Positions 1 through 9,897 of a stretch of DNA of 64,000 nt are shown here, in pieces. The translations under genes and the position numbers were made by a program. This DNA is from Hevea brasiliensis (taxonomy: Eukaryota > Streptophyta > Magnoliopsida > Malpighiales > Euphorbiaceae). The DNA lies in the NCBI RefSeq assembly GCF_030052815.1, contig NC_079502.1, positions 39,325,140 to 39,389,139 on the forward strand. Direction: 5' to 3'. Within the stretch, counting starts at the first letter, position 1. Each line of letters opens with the position of its first letter. The notes below the pieces were generated by a model. The model was not told the origin of the DNA and ran no database searches. It was given only the letters and a program-made list of their open reading frames with translations.

Positions 1-577
1 TATTTTTCCTTATTTATGCACCACTAAGCGTTATGCTTAGCGCGTTGGTTCTTACCACACATAGGTACTGGAGAGCAGCAGCAGCAGTAGGGCCTAGACC
101 GGACTTAAACCAGATCTGCTTCAGTGTGGGTTGTCATCTCATCAGTTGTTTTGGCAGGGCTCATGCACATGTTAGATTTTACATTTTGGTATTGTATGTA
201 ATTAAATGATGTAAATAATTTTGGATTATATATAAATTATAAATTATTGTATATGTAAACTTTATATGAATGAAAATGTAATTTATTTTCTTGAAATTGA
301 TATGAGCATGAGAAGTGATATGATGAATGAATAAATGAAATGGATATAAATTGTTTTAACTGGTAACATGAAACCCACCATGCACTAATAGAACAGGGTG
401 GACTCTGTCTGGGTCTCCATAAAAATGAAATGGGATAAAAAAAATTCTACAAGTGAGATATTAAAATTAAATGGATATTAAATTACTATTGTAAATGATA
501 AGATAGGACAGGGTGCTCCCACACCGAATGTAGCACACCTTGCTCGGCTACACTATAGACGGGTGAGAGGTGTTACA
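1..577 (+). mobile_element. LTR J: 3' part of an E-family LTR, cut by window edge
   Basis: Non-coding LTR end. It finishes with ggtgttaca at 569-577, the terminus expected of this family. Its sequence is the reverse complement of 1395 to about 2060: the boundary region at 500-577 pairs with 1395-1475, and the hairpin region at 18-45 pairs with 2005-2035. J is therefore the same family as solo LTR E in opposite orientation. No tRNA primer-binding site follows position 577, so it is a 3' LTR or a solo LTR rather than a 5' LTR. Its start lies left of the window. Confidence 0.7.
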
Positions 578-1394
578 AAAATCTCTTTTATAAGGGCTTC
601 CAAAAGAAAATATATAATAGCATATTATGGACCCATGAATTTTGAAGAATAGAGGCCCACCACAAGGTAGCCCAATACATGCCCCATTAGTGTGCTCCAT
701 TTGGGTATAATTTTCTTAACTCTAAATAGGCTTAATTCTTTTGCTTTCGCTAAGCCCATGCAACTATAATGAAAGAGTTTCTATTCTTTTCATCTTACAT
801 GCTTGTGATGAACATGCTTTAAGGTTCTAAAATTGTTGAAAATTCTTGACCCCCTTGTAAGCACATCAATAACGACCTAGCCTAGAGGCTATTACCGATG
901 CTAGGGATTAGGTCAGCTTAAGGCTGCCAGAACCCATAGCAAGCCTAAAGGCCTGTTAGACATGAATATGTTCTTGTAGTTCACAATCTAAGCATACTAC
1001 AAACCATTATATTTTAGTTTTTTCATCCATACTTAAACATTTATGACATAAAATGGGCTTAGAATTTGAACCCTTACATATATAGAAAATCACTAAAATG
1101 TAATTATCTCAAACAATAACACTCACATAAGGAGTTAGCTTAGATTTTAAATATACATAATTACATCACTTATACTTAAAATAAAACATTAATCAAATCT
1201 TGAGTACCAATGTAGTAACTATTCATTTACAAATTACATGTCTATCTAAGCATGCAACATACATATAAACACTCTACAGTTACTTTTGCTACTCAAGCTC
1301 TAAAGGACTCTTCTATTCTTGCACTCCTACACCTGGGGTTAGGGGAAAAGAGGTGAGATTACACAAGCTCAGTGAGTAAAATAACCACACTATG
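578..1394 (-). mobile_element. LTR remnant I, left piece
   Basis: AT-rich non-coding DNA without a credible ORF. It joins 21810-23369 once solo LTR E and its cargo are removed, because E is flanked by ctatg (1390-1394) and ctaag (21805-21809). The stretch around 1340-1380 (gaggtgagatt, then ctcagtgagt) resembles the hairpin zone of the other long LTRs here. A minus-strand TATA-like box in the right piece suggests a minus-strand LTR. Its family is not recognised. Confidence 0.45.
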
Positions 1395-4110
1395 TGTGAC
1401 ACCCCTCACCCATCTACAGTGTAGCCAAGCAAGGCATGTCACACTCGGTGTCGGAGCACCCTATCTTATCTTACTTTATTCCTTTAATAATTTTTTTCTC
1501 ATTATATTTTAATATCAATTAATTTTCTAAGGAGAAACCAGTGGAGTTTCCCATATTTTATTATCGTTTGGCGTATTTCAATATTTACCTGTTTAAAAAT
1601 CTCAACAATATTTTCCATACAATAATTCATCCATACTCATATCATCATTTCAAAAATCATTATATAATTCAAATCTATACTCATTTGTACAAATTCATTC
1701 ATGCTTATTACATATATCAAAATTCTCAATTTCATTAGTTTACATAATTTGCAAACTAATTGCATAAATTCATAATTTATATCAGGTGCATATTACATAT
1801 AATTTCCTAATTTTCATTACAACATAATAAATTTATAATGCATAAATTACATAATATGACTAATGTGAGCCCTATCTACATGTATTGCTGAGGAGGTGAC
1901 AACCTTGAATCCTTCAGACACTTCTACAGATCTGGACTCCAAAAATCTCAGTTAAATGTCCACTGGGTTTTACCTTCAGTACCTGCGCAAGGAAACAAAT
2001 CCATTATGCTAAGCATTGCTGCTTAGTGGTGCAATAATATAATAAAGAAAATAATATACAAAATACAGATGGAAATAAAATATAGTTCATTGTAACATTT
2101 ATTTAAATTATAATTATATTACTATTCTTTTGTATGTTTAATTCAATACTTTCTAGGTTATCTTTGATTATTTCATAATAACTAAGGCTTTCAGAGTCAT
2201 TTCATAATAGATAAATTTTTAACATCAGTCCAGTTCATTTCAATTCTTTCTGCTAAATAACTTATCTAATTTATTTTAGGTCTTCTTACTTATTTATTTA
2301 ATTTCTAATATTTTTAATTGCTAATATTCTTAACTTATTTCAATAAATTTCACTGCCCAAGTAACCTATGACAGGCTGACTAAACTGGATAATGGGTCGT
2401 TGTTATTGGACACCGCAGTGTCTCGGGCCGTCATACCATGGGACGTGTAAGCTCAATACGTCAACCACGTATGCAATCAGTATGGCTAAAAAGCCATGAT
2501 AACATATCAGTATGGCTCAAAGCCATGATAATAAGTAATCGGGCATAAAAGCCATGAATGTGGACATAAAGCCATAAATACAGGCATAAAGCCTTACACA
2601 GTACTGCTACAACAATACCATATTGGTATGCCAATCTATCCAATCTGACACACGTGTCTAGGTAATACATGGGCACATTAGTACCATTAAGGGTTCATAA
2701 GTTTCATTTTTTTTTCATTATATGTTCCAATTATAATTTATAACATTTCAAATTTTTTCTTCCTAATAGAAGTGTAAATGTCTAAAATACAATTCTACCT
2801 AAATTATGCATTCATCCTTTTATTCTTTCATTATGTCATTCATATTGATCACAATTTATAATAATCATTTTCATGTATAATTGTACTCAAGGCATTTTTC
2901 CTTATCTTTTCTCCAATAATGAGAACTAAAGTCTCATTCATATATTCATTTATTCATTACACTATGTATATAAATTATCATTCATATTTCAAGTAATCCA
3001 TGAACATTTCATATATTTCAAATTTAACTAAATTTTTCTTAAATCCTAGAGTCACTCAACTTCAAGAATTTAAATTCATTGATCACATTATCTATATTAA
3101 CCATCCTAATAGTTTTTCTAATTTAGTACACCATTTCCTATATCATTGGGGTTTCTATTCACTTGACCATTTCACTTTATAGGTTGACTTTTTAATTCAT
3201 AATAGATTTGTTAAGCCTAAGTTCACCAAGATACCACATTTTGCATTTTTTTTTTGTTGGCATTGATTACCAAACTCAATTCTAGCCTCCTAGGTTTTAT
3301 TTCAAATTTTCAGAATTTGAGGTCCAAATTCACTGTTCCATTGAACCTGGCTGCAGTAACAATTTGATAAAACTTTCTTCATGAAAGTTGTTCCTTTATA
3401 TGTCTTCTTTAATTCCATTTTTGAATCACTCCATTTGGAGTTTTTTAACTCAAGATATGCTAATTTTAGTAAGGCTGGCCGGATTGGTATCTACCCAGAA
3501 TTTCTGGGCAGAAACCAATTCTGGCAGTTTTGGTGTCCTGATTTTATTGTACAATTTCATTAAGTTCTGGTTAAAAGTTGAAGTTATGTTCTTCATGAAA
3601 GTTGTTCTAAATTGTCTAAGCTTTCTATTGATATAAAATTCTGGTCCATTGGACATTTCTACACTGAGTTATGGCCAAATGAACAAGCACTATTCATTTG
3701 GTCACTTTTACCAGGTCCAGAATTGGTTACCCAGATTTGGTCAATTTTTAGGGTATTATAAGCTTATTTTCTGGGCAAGGTTTCTCCATCAAAGTTGTGC
3801 CATTATGTGTTTAGTTTCATGTCCAATTGGTCTTGCACCAATTGAACCTACACCTCTCAAGTTACAGCTGCCCAAACTTGCTGGACTCACATCTAGCCCT
3901 GTAGGTCACCTAAGGTAGCATACCTAACCTCATTTCCATTGGCATAAATAACTTCAATTCCTCATAAAATATAGCCAAATAGCCACTAATTGACCATTAG
4001 GACTTCCATTCACCAACACATGAGCAAAACCCTAACTTCATGCTTCAAACCGTAATTCTCAAATGTCCATTTCATACAACCCATGCAAAACTAACATTCT
4101 AATCATATAT
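1395..4110 (-). mobile_element. Solo LTR E, part 1 (Tekay-like family)
   Basis: First of three pieces of one long LTR (about 3.76 kb in total). It starts tgtgacacccc at 1395. Blocks at 3140-3900 match the LTRs of element D at 11300-11970 and 19680-20330, including the ggttgactttttaa region and the ctgggca / ggcagttttgg blocks, so E and D are related but diverged families. No primer-binding site lies left of 1395 and no purine tract lies right of 21804, which fits a solo LTR. The final five bases (4106-4110, tatat) are the target duplication of element A. The short ORFs here have no protein signature. Confidence 0.7.
2461..2650. repeat. Dispersed aaagccatga short repeats in LTR E
   Basis: The stretch holds at least five spaced copies of a motif like agtatggctaaaaagccatgata or cataaagccataaa, each a small imperfect palindrome around ggct/agcc. 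It lies inside LTR E and encodes nothing recognisable. Confidence 0.5.
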
Positions 4111-4927
4111 TAATGAGAATCAAGCTACATCCACGCCAAAGGAATTCATCCAAGGTCCAATTACTAGAGTTAGAGCTAAATCACTTCAGAATTTAATTTG
4201 TGAAATCTTAAGGAGCAAGGATTATAAGCTGGAATGGCATGAAGAAAATTATAAAGAATTAAATTTGGTGAAAATTAAGCTTGGAAGTAACCAGGTGTCA
4301 TGTGGAGTATTAGGTTACATGGAATAACTTGTGGACATGCATGCACTAGATCCAAACCATGTACATGCATCTACTGGCACCTTTTTAAAAGAATATTCCT
4401 TGCTATTATAACCACCTCTCTTTTGGACTTAAATGCCCTTATTTGCTACTGTATTAAATTTCCTTCTTATTAGGAGTTTTTAGTCTTTTGATAGATTAAT
4501 TTTTGTTTGGACTTAAAGCTCCTTGCAGCTGTTAGTAGGGTTATTTTTCTCTTTAGCTTTGGAGCCAAGAGACTATAAATACAAGTGTAATGAAAGAGTC
4601 GAGGACACACTTTGAATATTAATGAAAGATTGTTTCTGCTCCTTTAGTGAGTAAATTGGCTGTTGCCTTTGTTCTTGTGAAGCTCATTAACTTGCTGAGA
4701 TTTCTATCTTGCAAGATTTAATGTGCATAATATTCTTGGTTTATTCATTTTCCATATGAATTAGGTCAAGAATCCCATTTCTGATATTTTCTTTGAATTA
4801 CACAGTAATCTGATTGTGCTGGTTCAAAGAATCAAATTCATGCGTCTTGATTTGGTGCTTTCCATATTGTTCCTTTAATTCTTGAATATGGGTTTTCAAG
4901 TTACCAATTACTTGAAGATTCACATCA
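4111..4927 (+). repeat. 5' LTR of element A
   Basis: It starts taatgagaatc (ancestral tgatgag, with one change) and ends gttcacatca (here attcacatca). Three other copies occur at 8089-8910, 34318-35140 and 41464-42285. The first 200 bp correspond to the C-terminal tail of pol, translated only in the 3' LTR copy. Confidence 0.9.
4574..4581 (+). promoter_or_regulatory. TATA box of element A 5' LTR
   Basis: TATAAATA in the context gactataaatacaag, conserved in all four LTRs of this family (also 8567-8574, 34787-34794, 41932-41939). It is the likely polymerase II promoter of the element. Confidence 0.65.
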
Positions 4928-4931
4928 ATTT

Positions 4932-4943
4932 TGGTATCAGAGC
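4932..4943 (+). promoter_or_regulatory. Primer-binding site (initiator Met tRNA), element A
   Basis: TGGTATCAGAGC begins 4 bp after the LTR end. It is complementary to the 3' end of plant initiator-Met tRNA and primes minus-strand DNA synthesis. Confidence 0.85.
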
Positions 4944-5555
4944 AAAGGGACGTCCAAACAAGGTAGATTCTCTGTTTCCTTCTTATTCTTTGTGCTTACT
5001 TTGTGTTTGTTACCTTTTTCATATTTGCTGTTTGGCTCTAGTTCCACATTTCTTTCTACTTCTTCATCTTGCACCTAGTTCTTTCTTGCTAAACCTTGTT
5101 TTGCTTCTTATTGTGTTTCTGTTATTCACATTTTTGTTCATTGTATGCTTGATCGAAATTGGTTCTTGGGGTTTAGTATGATCTGTTTGTTTAAAAAATT
5201 TGTTTTATTGAGTTTGTCTTAGGGTTTTGGGTTAATCAAGCCAAACCCATTATTCTAGCTATTTATTTTGCTTCCTTCATTTTGATATCAAGCATGAGAG
5301 CTTATTTGGATCATTGAGTTCAGATTTCCTATTTGGCCTGAAACTGTGCCAGCATTATTTAGGTGTGTTTAAGACGTTGGGTATAAATTTGGGGGTTGTT
5401 TGATATTGTTTGCCCACTGAACCAAAATTTTGCGGCAAACCCGATCAAATTATGTTCACATAGCAAATAGACCGAGAAATTCCTGAAAATTTACAGGATA
5501 TTTATACCCCACTTCAGTAGTTTCCAAATTAAATTTCAGCTTAAAATTCCCAGAT
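4944..5555 (+). other. Untranslated leader of element A with deletion junction
   Basis: Non-coding leader matching the start of element B's leader. It contains one copy of the 146-bp unit (from 5422) that B carries five times. Around 5550-5557 the text jumps from the repeat unit (cagcttaaaattc) straight to reverse-transcriptase coding sequence (cagattgattttg), which in B lies about 3 kb further on. The ORF at 4882-5181 is not a recognised protein. Confidence 0.7.
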
Positions 5556-6385
5556 TGATTTTGTACCTAGAGCAGTTATTCCCAACCGTTCAGCCTATAG
5601 AACTAATCCTAAAGAAACCAAAGAATTACAAAGGAAAGTTGAGGAATTGCTAGCTAAGGGTTACGTGAGAGAAAGTATGAGCCCTTGTGTTGTACCCGTC
5701 CTTTTGGTACCAAAGAAAGATGGCACATGGCGCATGTGTGTGGATTGTAGGGAGATCAATAAAATCACTGTAAAGTATCGCCACCCTATACCTAGATTGG
5801 ATGATATGTTGGATAAACTTTGTGGTGCTTGTGTTTTTACCAAAATTGACTTGAAAAGCGGATATCATCAAATTCGCATGAAAGTAGGTGATGAATGGAA
5901 GACTGCATTTAAAATAAAGTATGGACTATATGAGTGGTTAGTGATGCCTTTTGGGCTAACTAATGCTCTTAGCACTTTTATGAGATTGATGAATCATGTG
6001 TTGCGTGCTTTTATTGGAAAATTTGTTGTTGTTTATTTTGATGATATATTGGTTTACAGTAGAGACATGAATGAACATATGCATCATTTAAGAGCTGTAA
6101 TCGATGTGTTAAGAAAGGAAAAATTATATGCTAACTTGAAGAAATGTTCATTTTGCATGGAAAAGGTTGTCTTTTTAGGATTTGTCATTAGTGCTAATGG
6201 GGTTGAAGTTGATGATGAAAAAAATTAGAGCTATTAAATACTGGCCCATTCCAAAGTTTGCATCTGAAGTACGTAGTTTCCATGGACTAGCTAGTTTCTA
6301 TAGAAGATTTATTAGGAATTTCAGTACCATTGTAACACCATTGAATGATCTTGTCAAAAAGAATGTTAATTTTGTTTGGGAATAG
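5556..6385 (+). pseudogene. Reverse transcriptase, element A (decayed)
   Basis: The frame opens at the deletion junction without a start of its own. It reads the N-terminal RT blocks ([29 protein letters not shown]), [14 protein letters not shown] with the first catalytic Asp, MPFGLTNA, and the YFDDILVYS box around 6037-6063 with the two further catalytic Asp. An extra A in the run near 6220-6227 (seven A where element B has six) shifts the frame; the second frame (6182-6385) carries the connection-domain motif [13 protein letters not shown]. It ends at TAG 6383-6385, a stop also present at the same site in element B. The protein once copied element RNA into DNA inside cytoplasmic particles. 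Confidence 0.88.
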
Positions 6386-6830
6386 AAATAAGATGATGTT
6401 TTTTACAAAAATTAAAGCCATGTTATGTTCCGCTCTTGTGTTGGCTTTACCTGATTTTTCTAAGACTTTTGAGATTGAGTGTGACGCATTAGCAATAGGT
6501 ATTGGAGCCATTTTAATACAGGATAAGAGACCAATAACATACTTTAGTGAGAAGCTTAATGGAGCAGCTTTGAACTATTCTACATATGACAAGGAGTTGT
6601 ATGCTTTGGTACGTGCCTTGGAAACGTAGCAACATTACCTTTGGCCAAAGCAATTTGTCATCCACACAGATCATGAGTCATTGAAGCATATCAAGGGGCA
6701 AAATAAGTTGAGTAGGCGTCATGCAAAATGGGTTAAGTTCCTTAAAACCTTCCCATATGTGATTCAATACAAACATGGGAAAGAAAATGTGGTGGCTGAT
6801 GCCTTATCTCGAAGGTATAACCTTCTTGCC
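6386..6830 (+). pseudogene. RNase H, element A (decayed)
   Basis: Continues pol after the shared stop. [13 protein letters not shown] marks the first catalytic Asp block (normally DAS, here DAL), [25 protein letters not shown] gives the Glu region, [10 protein letters not shown] the next Asp, and VVADALSRR the last. TAG at 6627-6629 replaces the Trp codon of element B (ETWQHYLWP) and splits the domain. It would remove the RNA strand during reverse transcription. Confidence 0.85.
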
Positions 6831-8088
6831 CTTCTTGATGCAAAGTTATTGGGACTCGAATATGTGAAAGAATTATATGCTAAAGATGATGACTTTGCTA
6901 GAGTGTATGCAGCTTGTGAAAAGAATGCTTTTGAGAAGTTTTATAGGCATGATGGATATTTGTTTAGAGAAAATAGATTGTGTGTGCCTAAGAGTTCCAT
7001 ACGTGAATAACTTGTGAATGAGTCTCATACTGGTGGATTAATGGGTCATTTTGGTGTTGCCAAAACTTTAGATGTGTTAAAGGAACATTTTTATTGGCCG
7101 AATATGAAAAAAGATGTTGAAAGAGTATGTGTTAGGTGCGTTGTGTGTGCTAAGGCTAAATCTAGAGTTTTGCCACAAGGTTTGTATACACCTTTACCTA
7201 CCCCTAGTGATCCTTGGGTTCATTTGTCTATGGATTTTGTGTTAGGTTTACCTAGGTCTAAACAAGGCCATGATTCAATTTTTGTTGTTGTTGATAGGTT
7301 TTCCAAAATGGCATATTTTATTCCATGCCATAAAACTGATGATGCTACAAATGTTGCAAATTTATTCTTTAGAGATATTATTAGGTTGCATGGCATACCT
7401 AAGAGCTTAGTTAGTGATAGGGATGTTAAATTCCTCAGTCACTTTTGGAAGGTTTTGTGGGTAAAATTAGGCACCAAGTTGTTATTTTCCACCACTTGTC
7501 ACCCACAAACTGATGGTCAAACTGAAGTAGTAAATAGGATGCTAACTACTCTTTTGCGTGCCATGGTTAAGCAAAATTTGAAGTCATGGGAAGATTGCAT
7601 TCCATTTGTTGAATTTACATACAATAGAAATTTGCATTCTTCTACTAGCTATTCTCCATTTGAAATTATGTATGGTTTCAATCCTTCAACTCCTTTGGAT
7701 CTTTTACCTTTGCCTGTGAATGAGCTTGCTAGTTTAGATGAAAAAAGAAAAGCAGAATTGGTGAAGAAAATCCATGAACAAGCCAAGCTTCAAATTGAAA
7801 AATATGCTAGTCAAGCCAACAAAGGAAGGAAGAAAGTTACATTTCAACCTGGAGATTGGGTATGGGTTCAGTTGTGCAAAGAAAGGTTTCCCTCTCGAAG
7901 GAAATCAAAATTATAACCAAGATGTGATGGACCTTTCCAAGTGCTGATCAAAATTAATGATAATGCCTACAAAATAAACCTGCCCCGTGAGTATAATGTC
8001 AGTGCCACCAATTTAATGTTGCTGATTTATCTCCTTGTGTTGATGCAAGAACAGATTCGAGGACGAATCCTTTTGAAGCGGAGAGGAA
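6831..8088 (+). pseudogene. Integrase, element A (decayed)
   Basis: The HHCC zinc-binding region ([12 protein letters not shown], then RCVVC) is followed by the DDE core: MDFVLGL, SDRDVKF and QTEVVN carry the three acidic residues. A TAA at 7008-7010 (TTA in B) interrupts just before the zinc region, and a TAA at 7914-7916 (CAA in B) stops the C-terminus. The GPY/F-like module follows in broken frame: two extra bases occur near 8010 (gccaccaattt, where B has gccaccttt). A KKNE segment present in B is absent near 7800. Integrase inserts the cDNA into the chromosome. Confidence 0.88.
8075..8088 (+). promoter_or_regulatory. Polypurine tract, element A
   Basis: gaagcggagaggaa lies directly before the 3' LTR start and is the primer site for plus-strand DNA. 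It is less pure than the matching tract of element B. Confidence 0.7.
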
Positions 8089-8910
8089 TGATGTGAATCA
8101 AGCTACATCCACGCCAAAGGAATTCATCCAAGGTCCAATTACTAGAGCTAGAGCTAAATCACTTCAGAATTTAATTTGTGAAATCTTAAGGAGCAAGGAT
8201 TATAAGCTAGAATGGTATGAAGAAAATTATAAAGGATTAAATTTGGTGAAAATTAAGCTTGGAAGTGACCAGGTGTCATGTGGAGCATTAAGTTATATGG
8301 AATAACCTGTGGACATGCATGCACTAGATCCAACCCATCTACATGCATCTACTGGCACCTTTTTGAAAGAATATTCCATTCTGTTATAACCACCTCTCTT
8401 TTGGACTTAAATGCCCTTATTTGCTGCTGTATTAAATTTCCTTTTTATTAGGAGTTTTTAGTCTTTTGATAGATTAATTTTTGTTTGGACTTAAAGCTCC
8501 TTGCAGCTGTTACTAAAGTAGGGATATTTTTGTCTTTAGCTTTGGAGCCAAGAGACTATAAATACAAATGCAATGAGAGAGTGGAGGACACACTTTGAAT
8601 ATTAATGAAAGATTGTTTCTGCTCCTTTAGTGAGTAAATTGGCTGTTACCTTTGTTCTTGTGAAGCTCATTAACTTGTTGAGATTTCTATCTTGCAAGGT
8701 TTAATGTGCATAATATTCTTGGTTTATTCATTCTCCATATGAATTAGGTCAAGAATCCCATTTCTGATATTTTCTTTGAATTACACAGCAATTTGATTGT
8801 GCTGGTTCAAAGAATCAAATTCATGCATCTTGATTTGGTGCTTTCCATATTGTTCTTTTAATTCTTGAATATGGGTTTTCAAGTTACCAATTACTTGAAG
8901 GTTCACATCA
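8089..8910 (+). repeat. 3' LTR of element A, with pol tail ORF
   Basis: Starts tgatgtgaatc and ends gttcacatca, followed by target duplication tatat. The frame 8093-8305 encodes the pol C-terminal tail (ITRARAKSLQNLICEIL, then VSCGAL) and ends at a TAA inside the LTR. TATA box at 8567-8574. Confidence 0.9.
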
Positions 8911-8915
8911 TATAT

Positions 8916-9897
8916 ACACACTAAACAACTCCAATAATCACAATTTATTTCATTCAAATTTATCAATTCCCTTAACTCATAAGCTGGCCAAAAATTCTCT
9001 TGAATTAAACATGAATAGTTTCTCAATTTCTATTGAATTTCTTTCCATTTTCCTACTCAAATTCAAGGTTAAAGAAGAGAAAGGGAAAAAGGTAGCACTA
9101 ACCTTGAATTAGCCAATTCCCAAGGCTTGAAACTCCACTTTTTCTCTTTCTTTTTGCTACCCAAGTCTTGCTCTAGGTGTGAGGAGTTTTGGTGAAGGAA
9201 ACTTATGATTTTATGGTGAATTTTCAAGAGTTTTTCTAGTGAGAAGATGAAACAACAATGGAGGTTGGCAAGGGAGATGGGTCTCGGCTAGAGAGAAGGA
9301 AGAAACCAGAAATTTCTTTTTGAATTTTGAATCATTTTTCCCTTTTTAATTGGCTTAAGTGTGCTTGTTGGAATTTGATTGGTGGAGACGTCACTAATGA
9401 CATCATGTGATGTCATATTTTCAATTTTCTTTTATTTTCTTTTCTTTTCTTTATTACCCATTTTCAATTAAATTTTTAGAAATATTTATTAATATTTTAT
9501 GTCATATTAATTATTTACTTAACTGGACAAGTTGGTCAAAAATCGTCTCTGAAGGCGAAATGACCAAAATGCCCTTCGTTTAGCTTAAGGAGCCAAAATT
9601 GTTTGTACCGATTGATAAAATTCCAGAAGCATTTTCTTGGCATTCTAATGCCATCAAAACCTCAATGACTCTTCTCTAGAGTGCCAAAAATTATTTCATG
9701 AATTTTTTCTTAGGTTTAGGGCTCCTAGCTGCCAGGACCGCAACTTCCCACTGGGTTACCCATCGCTAGGGCACCGGCTCATTTAACTTAGTTATATTTT
9801 ATTTCTAAAATTTTTCCTAAATTTTTCTTATTAGTATTTGAGTTATTTATGACTCCTCACTCTAGTTTAAATATTTTTCCAGATATTCTAGCTATCC
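8916..9897 (-). mobile_element. Solo LTR E, part 2
   Basis: Continuation of LTR E between insertions A and D. It contains pyrimidine-rich tracts and the TGACG-like pair gacgtcac / tgatgtcat around 9386-9416, at a place comparable to the gatgtcatcacc region of D's LTRs. No ORF with a signature. The last five bases (tatcc, 9893-9897) are D's target duplication. Confidence 0.7.

Larger units (their letters stand above)
4111..8910 (+). mobile_element. Element A: CRM-like Ty3/gypsy, gag deleted
   Basis: A complete insertion bounded by LTRs (817 and 822 bp) and a perfect 5-bp target duplication tatat at 4106-4110 and 8911-8915. The order is 5' LTR, PBS, shortened leader, reverse transcriptase, RNase H, integrase, 3' LTR. 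Compared with element B (6.3 kb internal region), the internal region is only about 3.2 kb: gag and protease are lost by one deletion near 5555. Pol carries at least five stops or frameshifts, so it is non-autonomous. It sits inside LTR E. The CRM assignment rests on the LTR start tgatga, integrase and GPY/F-like sequence, and coding capacity that runs into the 3' LTR. Confidence 0.88.

Noticed and set aside
2461..2676. 71-codon minus-strand ORF
   Set aside because: Runs through the aaagccatga short repeats of LTR E; no signature.
4882..5181. 99-codon hydrophobic ORF with Leu/Phe-rich stretch, also at 35095-35361
   Set aside because: Spans the LTR end, PBS and leader of A and B; hydrophobicity follows from the T-rich sequence, and the reading frame is not kept in length between the copies.
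9386..9416. TGACG-type bZIP sites in the E LTR
   Set aside because: Short motif, expected by chance in this length; only a loosely similar site is seen in D, so regulation is not supported.
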